From an uncultured Clostridia bacterium (GTDB lineage Bacteria > Bacillota > Clostridia > Oscillospirales > Oscillospiraceae), in the NCBI GenBank assembly GCA_937894515.1, contig CALCRH010000262.1, forward strand, positions 1-11,351: DNA of 11,351 bases. The letters run 5' to 3'. The notes beneath the pieces were generated by a model that did not search any database, was not told where the DNA came from, and saw nothing but the letters and a program-made list of their open reading frames with translations. A program made the translations under genes and the position numbers. Shown here piece by piece: positions 5,559-11,243 of this stretch (position 1 is the first letter of the stretch; each line of letters opens with the position of its first letter).

Positions 5559-6422
5559 TCATCGCTCTGCAGCTTTGTCTATTTCCAGGGGAACATCATA
5601 CTGATATGATTTTACCGTACTATTCTCGATCTGTGCCAATAACTCAGGCCATCTGGAGACAACTTCGCGGCCTACAATCAGCTCATCAATAAGGCCCATG
5701 TTTAATGTGTCTATAAACCGGCAAAGATACGATTTTCCAAGTTCCCAAAAGGTATAATGGCTGTCTATAAACATTACATGGAAAACGTGCTGCCCGCTTC
5801 GGTCATAAATCTCGTTAAACTCGTATCCGTCGAGTTCTGCTTCGTAAACTGCATCTGCAACACGGCTCCCAAATGATTTTGAGTAATAGTATTCCTTTAT
5901 TTCCCAAACGATCTTTGGGTTATAGATGGACGGATAGGCCCCGTCAAATCTTCTTGAAGAAGCACCGATGATCTTATTGTTTGTAAGAAGATAAACAAGC
6001 CCGCGAGGATCTGGATCGAAGTCCTCATCGCCGCCGAGCACGCCTTCGGCAAGCATGGTAATTATGGCGGTGAAATAATTCACTTTCTTCTTTTCTCCGG
6101 ACTGCTTATTCATAATAAGCTTGCAGTTGTATTTTCCGCTGTTCCGGAGATCTTCAAAGAGCGCACTTGCCTCTTCAACATCCATAAGCTGTTTTTCGAT
6201 TACGCTGTTGAGATGTTGGGCCCTCATGTTGCAGTACAGAACAGCCTTATTCACGCGATCCGGAGAAACTGAAACATTTTCGGCTGCGCACAGGGCCTCT
6301 ATTTCTTCTGCCGTATAAGTGAGCACTTCGCCATTCTTTGAATAACCAAGTTTCTCGCTTATAAAGCGAATGAAAAACCAGAAGGATTTGTCTTCTCTTT
6401 TGAATTCGTTAAATGCCTGCAT
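5559..6422 (-). CDS. Putative type II restriction endonuclease (PD-(D/E)xK-like)
   Basis: This 287-aa protein is taken as the restriction enzyme because it lies between a C-type controller and opposite a D12 adenine methyltransferase. It carries a PD-(D/E)xK-like catalytic pattern: Asp160 in RRFDGAYPS, then Glu174 and Lys176 in IVWEIKEYY. Such enzymes use these residues to hold Mg2+ and cut DNA. The N-terminal half (1-130) is mostly helical and not recognised. The ATG at 6422 overlaps the controller stop by 14 bp in another frame; the longer frame to 6518 only shadows the controller gene. Expression probably depends on controller build-up. The recognition site cannot be read from sequence and should match that of the methyltransferase. 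Role is inferred mostly from context and motif. Confidence 0.75.
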   Translation of the reverse strand: MQAFNEFKREDKSFWFFIRFISEKLGYSKNGEVLTYTAEEIEALCAAENVSVSPDRVNKAVLYCNMRAQHLNSVIEKQLMDVEEASALFEDLRNSGKYNCKLIMNKQSGEKKKVNYFTAIITMLAEGVLGGDEDFDPDPRGLVYLLTNNKIIGASSRRFDGAYPSIYNPKIVWEIKEYYYSKSFGSRVADAVYEAELDGYEFNEIYDRSGQHVFHVMFIDSHYTFWELGKSYLCRFIDTLNMGLIDELIVGREVVSRWPELLAQIENSTVKSYQYDVPLEIDKAAER

Positions 6423-6639
6423 GCTCGATCTTTGAAAAAATATCGGTAATCGTGGTTCCCAGGGCATCAGCCAGTTTCTGTATATTTTCCAGAGAAACAT
6501 TACGTCGCCCACGTTCAATATCGGATATGTACGTTCGGTGAAGATCGCAAAGGTCAGCTAATGCTTCCTGAGATAATCCCTTTTCCATTCTCAGTTGTCG
6601 GATAACTTTTCCGTATTCTGCAAGTATTTCAGGACTCAT
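6409..6639 (-). CDS. Restriction-modification controller (C protein), XRE-type HTH
   Basis: This 76-aa helix-turn-helix protein has LRMEKGLSQEALADLCDLHR, TYISDIERGRRNVSLENIQK and LADALGTTITDIF. It is a full XRE domain, with the LHRTYISDIERGRRN signature typical of C proteins of type II systems. C proteins are dimers that bind a C-box, first activating and later repressing their own C-R promoter, so that methylation comes before cutting. The ATG at 6639 is chosen over TTG at 6660 because AAGGGAG lies 8 bp upstream. It overlaps the endonuclease gene by 14 bp. The C-box is at 6675-6695. Confidence 0.85.
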   Translation of the reverse strand: MSPEILAEYGKVIRQLRMEKGLSQEALADLCDLHRTYISDIERGRRNVSLENIQKLADALGTTITDIFSKIEHAGI

Positions 6640-6641
6640 GG

Positions 6642-6670
6642 TTGACGCTCCCTTCTTCAAAAATTATAAT
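6642..6670 (+). promoter_or_regulatory. Methyltransferase promoter
   Basis: TTGACG (6642-6647) and TATAAT (6665-6670) are exactly 17 bp apart, a strong promoter needing no activator. Its -35 box sits just before the controller start codon, next to that gene's ribosome binding site. Transcription would start near 6677, inside the C-box, so bound controller should repress it. Confidence 0.75.
6663..6668 (-). promoter_or_regulatory. Leftward -10 box of the controller-endonuclease operon
   Basis: The complement of 6663-6668 is TATAAT, sharing four bases with the -10 box of the rightward promoter. No good -35 box lies 16-18 bp upstream (GACCTA, AGACCT or TAGACC); that place is taken by the C-box. 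This suits a promoter that needs the controller for full activity. Confidence 0.55.
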
Positions 6671-6674
6671 GTAA

Positions 6675-6695
6675 CTGTAGACTTTAGGTCTACAG
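6675..6695. promoter_or_regulatory. C-box operator
   Basis: CTGTAGAC (6675-6682) and GTCTACAG (6688-6695) form a perfect 8-bp inverted repeat around TTTAG. It contains GACT-TTA-GGTC, close to the C-box pattern GACTnnnAGTC. It covers the start of the methyltransferase transcript and the -35 position of the opposing operon. An outer GTAAC/GTTAC pair (6671-6675, 6703-6707) may extend the site. Confidence 0.7.
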
Positions 6696-6720
6696 ATTTT
6701 AAGTTACGAAAGGGCACTAT

Positions 6721-7584
6721 ATGCTAAAAGTTCCAGCGCTATTGAAATGGATTGGAAATAAGCAGCGCTTTGCGGAAGAAATCGTATCGTATATGCCGGA
6801 TTGCTTTGGCAATTACTATGAGCCTTTTTTGGGAAGTGGTGCTGTACTCGCATATTTGCTCAAAAGCGCAGAAGAAAATGGCACGCCAAAGTTTGAACGT
6901 GCTTATGCAAGCGATGTACTGCCGTTTTTAATTGATATTTTTAATATTGTGCAGCAGGATCCGGAAAGGATCGCGAAGTATTATCGCAAGGAAATCACGA
7001 AGTACTTAAAGAATCCGGAGAAAAAATACGCAGAAATCAGGGATAGATTTAATAAAAAACATAATCCGCTGGATTTCTGCTTGTTATCAAGAACTTGCTA
7101 TTCCGGAATTGTACGATTTCGCAAAGCAGATGGATATATGAGTACGCCGATCGGGCCGCATATACCGATCAGCGCAGATGAATTTGAAGAAAGAGTTTCT
7201 CTCTGGAATCGCCTTATTCAAGGCGTAGAATTTGACACGCTGGATTTTGCAAAAAGTATGCAGCGGGCAAAAAATGGGGATGTTATTTATTGTGATCCGC
7301 CATACACGCATAGCCAAACGATTATTTATGGATCCCAGGCATTCGATATCAATACTTTGTTTGAGGAAATAGCAGCCTGCAAAAGAAAAGGCGTGAAAGT
7401 CATGCTTTCGATAAACGGAAGTAAAAATTCAAAAAAAACTGACATATCGGTAACCCCGCCGGAAGGTCTTTTTGAAAGGGAAATCCTTATAAATTGCGGT
7501 ACAAGTATGATAGACCGTCTGCAGAACGCGGGAAATGTGATGGAAAATAAGGTTGTGCACGATAAGCTATTGCTTACCTGGTAA
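6721..7584 (+). CDS. DNA adenine methyltransferase, D12 class (type II modification enzyme)
   Basis: This 287-aa N6-adenine DNA methyltransferase protects host DNA from the neighbouring endonuclease using S-adenosylmethionine. Motif order is alpha-class: KWIGNK (9-14, motif X), EPFLGSG (34-40, motif I, cofactor binding), a central target-recognition region (about 60-185, with LSRTCYSGIVRF), and CDPPY (191-195, catalytic motif IV). GAAAGGG lies 6 bp before the ATG. It is divergent from the controller operon, and its 3' end overlaps a convergent gene by 18 bp. The recognition sequence is unknown; D12 enzymes include Dam and DpnII types but also others. Confidence 0.92.
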   Translation: MLKVPALLKWIGNKQRFAEEIVSYMPDCFGNYYEPFLGSGAVLAYLLKSAEENGTPKFERAYASDVLPFLIDIFNIVQQDPERIAKYYRKEITKYLKNPEKKYAEIRDRFNKKHNPLDFCLLSRTCYSGIVRFRKADGYMSTPIGPHIPISADEFEERVSLWNRLIQGVEFDTLDFAKSMQRAKNGDVIYCDPPYTHSQTIIYGSQAFDINTLFEEIAACKRKGVKVMLSINGSKNSKKTDISVTPPEGLFEREILINCGTSMIDRLQNAGNVMENKVVHDKLLLTW

Positions 7585-7830
7585 GTAATCCTCGTACCAC
7601 GGATCGTGAACCAGTACCTGCAGCATAAAGCTGTTGTCAAACTTTTTTGCCTCTTCGCCTTCGAGTTTGAGCCGGTTTACAAAGTCAAGGCAGGAGAAAT
7701 AGCCTCTTTTTCCAAGCCATCCATATTCCAAAATATCTATTACTTCATCGGCTGTTTTTATGTTTTCCGGAACAGTCGTTTTTCTTTTTATGGCTCCCTT
7801 GATTGCCATGATGATCAGTTGGAATATCAT
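7567..7830 (-). CDS. Hypothetical protein downstream of serine recombinase
   Basis: This 87-aa protein is not recognised. It has a short hydrophobic start (MIFQLIIMAI), a basic stretch (KGAIKRK), then a probably folded acidic segment (ENIKTADEVIDILEYGWLG, then SCLDFVNRLKLEGEEAKKF). The ATG overlaps the stop codon of the recombinase gene as ATGA, so translation is very likely coupled and the two proteins may work together. The 3' end overlaps the methyltransferase gene tail-to-tail by 18 bp. A start at the internal MAIKG is also possible. Confidence 0.65.
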   Translation of the reverse strand: MIFQLIIMAIKGAIKRKTTVPENIKTADEVIDILEYGWLGKRGYFSCLDFVNRLKLEGEEAKKFDNSFMLQVLVHDPWYEDYLPGKQ

Positions 7831-8627
7831 TGCTGTCCTTCTGCGTGGTTGTCGCGCTGTTCCTTTGCCCTGATAAGTGTGCTTTTGCTAATTCCTGTCA
7901 TTTCAGCGACCTGGGTGTAGGAATAGTCCTTTAGAAGCTCCATAGCATGCTTTATTTGCTCTTTGGAGTATTTTTTCGGTCGTCCCTCTATAAATACCTC
8001 TCCGCGTCTTTTTGCGGCCTCTCTGGCTGTCTGTCGGCCCTCCTGGGTGCGTTCAATGATCATATCCCGTTCAAACTCTGCAAAAGCAAGGAGCATATTT
8101 CGCATAAGCTTGTTTGTAGGGCTGTTGTCGATCAGACCGATATTCAGCACGTGGATCCTGATCCGGCGTTCCAGAAGTTCATCGAGCATGGCGCTCGCCT
8201 GGCTGATGCTGCGTGCAAGGCGATCCAGCTTTGTTACGATCAGGGTATCTCCACCGTGCAGCTCTTCCAGGAGCCGTTTAAGCTCCGGACGGTCGGTGGT
8301 TTTCCCGGTGAAGGTATCTTTGTATATGATCTGCGCCCCGGCGGCTTTCAGGGCCTCCTCCTGCGCTTCCAGGCTGTATCCCTCTGCCTGATGCGGCGTG
8401 GAGACTCTGGCATATCCGTAGATCTTCTCAGCCGGCTTTTCTCCGGCTGGAAGAAGCTCATATTCTTTGATCAATTTTATCTTCTTCTTTTTGATCTCAT
8501 AGGCCCAGTTTTCTTTCAGCGCATCTTCCGATGGGAAATTCATCAAAAAATTTCCGTTCTCGTCACACGCTGAGAGCGGCCAACCGTTTAATCCTTTTCG
8601 TATCCGGATGATAACCTTTTCGTCCAT
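7827..8627 (-). CDS. Serine recombinase (resolvase/invertase family) with N-terminal extension
   Basis: This 266-aa recombinase has its resolvase domain at about 68-200: YGYARVSTPHQ with nucleophile Ser76 and Arg74, then TKLDRLARS (132-140) with the active-site arginines, then the long E helix (AFAEFERDMIIERTQEG). A C-terminal helix-turn-helix (about 213-255, GRPKKYSKEQI, then YTQVAEMTGISKSTLIRAK) binds the site. Tn3-type resolvases start at the YGYARVS strand; here 67 extra residues precede it and are not recognised. GAGG lies 6 bp before the ATG. The promoter at 8668-8696 lies within an inverted repeat, suggesting self-control. It could resolve plasmid multimers or invert or excise a segment. 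Confidence 0.9.
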   Translation of the reverse strand: MDEKVIIRIRKGLNGWPLSACDENGNFLMNFPSEDALKENWAYEIKKKKIKLIKEYELLPAGEKPAEKIYGYARVSTPHQAEGYSLEAQEEALKAAGAQIIYKDTFTGKTTDRPELKRLLEELHGGDTLIVTKLDRLARSISQASAMLDELLERRIRIHVLNIGLIDNSPTNKLMRNMLLAFAEFERDMIIERTQEGRQTAREAAKRRGEVFIEGRPKKYSKEQIKHAMELLKDYSYTQVAEMTGISKSTLIRAKEQRDNHAEGQQ

Positions 8628-8654
8628 ACGCAGCCTCTTACTTTTGAATATAAA

Positions 8655-8708
8655 TTATGACACCGATATTATGCCTTATAAATCGTGGCCTGTCAATCGG
8701 TGTCATAA
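8655..8708. repeat. 13-bp perfect inverted repeat around recombinase promoter (candidate res site)
   Basis: TTATGACACCGAT (8655-8667) and ATCGGTGTCATAA (8696-8708) are perfect inverted copies 28 bp apart. They bracket the -10 and -35 boxes of the leftward serine recombinase promoter. Resolvases commonly bind 12-bp inverted arms at res sites beside their own gene. The wide spacing suggests two half-sites from neighbouring subsites, or an operator. Confidence 0.6.
8668..8696 (-). promoter_or_regulatory. Serine recombinase promoter
   Basis: On the minus strand a perfect TTGACA (complement of 8691-8696) and CATAAT (complement of 8668-8673) are 17 bp apart. The start of transcription near 8661 falls in the left arm of the inverted repeat, so binding there would block transcription. 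Confidence 0.75.
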
Positions 8709-9040
8709 GTCTTAAGTTTTAGAACTGATGCTTTACATCATAGCCCGGGGCCGTCTTTTTTCAGCGGTTTTCTTTTCCGTACACAGTCGTGGTGAACGCA
8801 AAAAAAGTCAAGATACCCCGGGGACTTTACATGCCCCAGTGAACAGTCCAAATGGAACTGCCAATACCTCGACTGATGACACAATATCAAAAAAAGAAAA
8901 TACTGTCAATCTGTAAGAAAAACAAAAGAGTCCCGCTCAATAAAAAAGAGAGTGCTGAAGCGATACCGGTTTATCCGTCACCAGAAGACCAGAGAAGCAC
9001 TTCAGCATTCTCCAAGCGAAGAGTAGCAGAGAATATATAG
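8709..9040. other. Stretch without a supported gene
   Basis: Short rightward open frames exist (8728-8916 and 8852-9040), but they lack ribosome binding sites, overlap each other and match nothing recognised. GAGAGTGCTGAAG (8948-8960) and CTTCAGCATTCTC (9000-9012) form a 12-of-13 inverted repeat with a 39-nt loop. This may be the remnant of a lost gene or mobile element. Confidence 0.4.
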
Positions 9041-9042
9041 GT

Positions 9043-9165
9043 TGTCAAGTCTCTTCCTTGACACGCACTGATCGCTGTGATAGATTTGGTACAGAAATAT
9101 CACGCAGGGATTGAAACTTCGGATTTTTCCGCATGAGTTCAATGTGCCCTGGGTGATGTTTTTTT
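9043..9165 (+). ncRNA. Candidate short hairpin RNA with its own promoter
   Basis: TTGACA (9058-9063) and TAGATT (9081-9086) are 17 bp apart, and the -35 box is part of a perfect inverted repeat TGTCAAG/CTTGACA (9043-9063). A transcript starting near 9092 would fold almost wholly into one hairpin. CAC-CAGGG (9101-9109) pairs with CCCTG-GTG (9147-9155), ATTGAA-CT with AGTTCAAT (9110-9143), and CGGA with TCCG near the top. Seven T residues follow (9159-9165), so it would end as a rho-independent terminator. An RNA of about 70 nt is therefore possible. It could equally be only a terminator for a lost upstream gene. Confidence 0.35.
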
Positions 9166-9208
9166 GTATTAAAAAGTATATTAAATTTTTAATACAAAAG
9201 TGTATTAA
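9162..9208. repeat. AT-rich palindrome cluster with par-like motifs
   Basis: TTTTGTATTAAAAA (9162-9175) and TTTTTAATACAAAA (9186-9199) are perfect 14-bp inverted copies 10 bp apart. The segment contains TTAAAAAGTATATTA (9169-9183) and CAAAAGTGTATTA (9195-9207), close to the motif upstream of the RHH partition gene (1033-1047) and in both fic upstream regions. It may be a centromere-type site or an operator. It lies after the 3' end of fic. Confidence 0.45.
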
Positions 9209-9230
9209 CGCCGTTGCGGGAACAGTTGCA

Positions 9231-10154
9231 CTAAGCGATAGGCAGGAACGCTTTTTTTGTTAAAAAGCTTGTGATTGCTGTTTCGTCATCCTCTTCATAG
9301 TACTTTACGAGTAGCTTTTTGTATTCTTCCACATCCTCTGCCGGGATCACGATCAGTCCTTTTCCGCCTTTTATCAGAATATGATTTGCAAAGATCACCG
9401 CGGTTCGTTTGTTTCCGTCCAAAAAAATCTGTTTTTTCATTACAAACAAGAGCGCCCTGATCGCCTTTTTTACGGTATCCGTCTCTGCAAGGATCTCTGA
9501 CAGCTGCTCTTTGATCTGACTTTCTATCGGCAGCGGCGGCAGATAGGAAGCGCCGCCTATGGTGACCGGTACCGTTCTGAGCCGCCCTGCGGTGATCGAA
9601 AATCCGTCTTCTACCAGGGCATTTATCTGACACAGCATGGCAAAGTTGGACGGATACTGGAGCACCCCCTTATTCAGAATAAACTCCCAGGCGTGTTTCA
9701 GATTGATTACCTTGCTGACATCATCTGCTGTCATACCGTTTACGAGCCCGCCGTTTACGATTGTCTCGGTGTCCGAAAAAGTCGTGGCTACACCTTCCAA
9801 GCGCGCCTGCTTATAAATAGAATCGACAAGATTTCTGTAAGCCACCGCCCGGTTCAGCTCCACTTCGTCTGAGAGCTCTGTCTCCACGTAATTGGATGCC
9901 TTCAGGTTTTTATTTATCTCTCTGAGCCGTTTCTTGAGATCCCTGGCAAGAGAATTGTTCTCTATGATCAGGTTATACAGCTCGTTTGAGAACTCTCCGG
10001 CATATTTTGTAGATGGAACACCATCTTCGCGTTTATGCACGTAGATATATTTTTTTTCTCCGGTCTCTCTGATTTCGACCGAGCCATAGAGAAGCTTTTC
10101 CATACGCCTGTTTAGCTGAGCCTTTTCTTCTATAAGCATTGCTATATTTTCCAT
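9231..10154 (-). CDS. Fic-domain protein with altered catalytic motif
   Basis: This 307-aa Fic/Doc-family protein shows the family motif as KKQIFLDGNKRTA (residues 240-252) in place of HxFxxGNxR. The anion-binding DGNKR loop is intact, but the residue aligned with the catalytic His is Gln242. Classic Fic enzymes move AMP or other nucleotide parts onto target proteins using that His, so activity here may be lost or different. The helical N-terminal half (1-120) is not recognised. The inhibitory motif (S/T)xxxE(G/N) is not matched cleanly; TTFSDTETIVNGG (124-136) is the nearest. AGGAGG precedes the ATG. The promoter lies inside the 3' end of traX, with an operator at 10164-10198. No separate antitoxin gene is adjacent. 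Confidence 0.85.
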   Translation of the reverse strand: MENIAMLIEEKAQLNRRMEKLLYGSVEIRETGEKKYIYVHKREDGVPSTKYAGEFSNELYNLIIENNSLARDLKKRLREINKNLKASNYVETELSDEVELNRAVAYRNLVDSIYKQARLEGVATTFSDTETIVNGGLVNGMTADDVSKVINLKHAWEFILNKGVLQYPSNFAMLCQINALVEDGFSITAGRLRTVPVTIGGASYLPPLPIESQIKEQLSEILAETDTVKKAIRALLFVMKKQIFLDGNKRTAVIFANHILIKGGKGLIVIPAEDVEEYKKLLVKYYEEDDETAITSFLTKKAFLPIA

Positions 10155-10248
10155 GTTCCCTCCTATGTGAAACTTTTTCCTTGTTTTTGTTTCACATATT
10201 ATAGCACATCTTCGTTAAAAAGTGTATTGCCCCTTTTCTGTTGACGAA
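10083..10248. repeat. 166-bp direct repeat, copy 2 (intact fic start and promoter)
   Basis: This is the partner of 1-166, in the same orientation and ungapped. Here the fic codons 10 and 19 are Glu, so this copy is functional. The upstream end of the repeat runs into the 3' end of traX, which differs from the parA context of copy 1. Two 166-bp repeats 10 kb apart could allow RecA-dependent excision or duplication of the whole rep-par-restriction segment. Confidence 0.9.
10164..10203 (-). promoter_or_regulatory. fic promoter -10 box and operator
   Basis: The leftward -10 box TATAAT is the complement of 10198-10203, with no good -35 box (TACACT at 17 bp). TATGTGAAAC (10164-10173) and GTTTCACATA (10189-10198) form a perfect 10-bp inverted repeat just downstream, covering the transcription start. 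TTAAAAAGTGTATTG (10215-10229) lies over the -35 region. A repressor, or a needed activator, is likely; neither is identified. Confidence 0.6.
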
Positions 10249-11127
10249 TAAAAAAAGGATCTGTAAAAAGCCTATGAGGAGCTGATGCGCCGGATAATAA
10301 ATGTAGAAGAACCATTGTCCGGCCACTCCGCTTTTCCCTTTCTTCCCATTGTATAAAAACTCAATGATAATTGGAACCAAAACCATACCGATACGGTACG
10401 GCTTGAAGGTTCCGATGATATAGGGCGCGAAAAGGTTTGAAGACAGGAAAAAATCAAAAATATACAAAAGTGACAAAACGCCATATGCTACCCACATAGC
10501 GGATATGTTTTTTCTCAGATAATAGAAATTCATAACCATAGGAATACTGATCCAGCTCCAGTCACAGTTCAAAGTGATAAGAACAAGACCACAGATGGCG
10601 AGCAGCTTTACAGGAAATCTCCATTCTGTCTTTTCCCATACAGTAAGAGAAAGGAGCGCACATAAAAGCCCGGTTATCACGCTGAATCTGCATATGCATA
10701 GGGTTTTATCCAAGGATGGAATATACACCCGGTTAAACGGATAGTCAGTATAATTACCTTCTGCCAATTGAATGGGAAGAAGGGATCCTGTTTCGAGGAA
10801 TGAAAAAGTAAACCAGCTTATAACCGAAAAGCCGAACAGTCTGATGATATATTTTTTCAAATCACGTGTATAGGTAAACCCGTCTGCCAGCATATATGCC
10901 ATGAGCGGAAAGGTGATTCGTCCGATAATCCGGAATATAAGCCATATCGCAGATCCACCGGTAAAAAAGCTGCCGGCAATATGATCCATCGTCATTGCAA
11001 TTATCGCAATGATCTTCAGCCAGTCTCTGTCAATAACCTTCCATTTATTTTCTGTTATGCATACCTCCAAAAAATCCTGCAATTTCACGAAAAATGGCAC
11101 CAAAGTCGTTACTGCGTAAGTCCCCAA
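10192..11127 (-). CDS. traX: TraX-family membrane protein with chimeric C terminus
   Basis: This multi-pass membrane protein of the TraX family (F-pilin acetylase type) has the characteristic start LKIIAIIAMTMDHIAGSFF, followed by RIIGRITFPLMAYMLADGF and YIIRLFGFSVISWFTF, and ends near FFYIYYPAHQLLIGFLQILF. The conserved His in MDHI is present. Roughly eight hydrophobic segments are visible. TraX relatives in Firmicutes are presumed acyltransferases; the substrate is unknown. The start is uncertain: the frame opens with TTG at 11127, with GTG choices at 11100 and 11088, while the best ribosome binding site (GGAGG) precedes an out-of-frame ATG near residue 23. The last 17 or so residues (VNRKGAIHFLTKMCYNM) are encoded by the fic upstream repeat, so the natural 3' end was probably replaced. 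The fic -10 box lies inside this gene. Confidence 0.8.
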   Translation of the reverse strand: MGTYAVTTLVPFFVKLQDFLEVCITENKWKVIDRDWLKIIAIIAMTMDHIAGSFFTGGSAIWLIFRIIGRITFPLMAYMLADGFTYTRDLKKYIIRLFGFSVISWFTFSFLETGSLLPIQLAEGNYTDYPFNRVYIPSLDKTLCICRFSVITGLLCALLSLTVWEKTEWRFPVKLLAICGLVLITLNCDWSWISIPMVMNFYYLRKNISAMWVAYGVLSLLYIFDFFLSSNLFAPYIIGTFKPYRIGMVLVPIIIEFLYNGKKGKSGVAGQWFFYIYYPAHQLLIGFLQILFLFVNRKGAIHFLTKMCYNM

Positions 11128-11188
11128 TAGCCGGTACCTTATGATTTTACCACATTTTTGAGATAATCCGTACCATCAAACTTTATTC

Positions 11189-11224
11189 GTGCGATTCGCG
11201 CGATTTGCGCAATTCGTACGATCA
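11189..11224. repeat. Four degenerate 9-bp tandem repeats
   Basis: GTGCGATTC, GCGCGATTT, GCGCAATTC and GTACGATCA follow without gaps, in the space between the divergent traX and the gene starting at 11244. Possible uses are cooperative binding of a regulator or simple repeat expansion. Confidence 0.55.
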
Positions 11225-11243
11225 CTTCAAGGAGGATCATCTC

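Noticed and set aside
7947..8573. Long rightward open frame opposite the serine recombinase
   Set aside because: It lies fully antisense to a strongly supported gene and has no protein-like pattern or ribosome binding site.
8728..9040. Two overlapping rightward open frames (8728-8916, 8852-9040)
   Set aside because: They have no ribosome binding sites, no recognised similarity and overlap in different frames. They are treated as chance or remnant sequence.
9101..9117. GGGATTGAAAC resembles the 3' end of a CRISPR repeat
   Set aside because: It occurs once, with no second copy at spacer distance and no cas genes. It is explained as one arm of the hairpin at 9101-9155.
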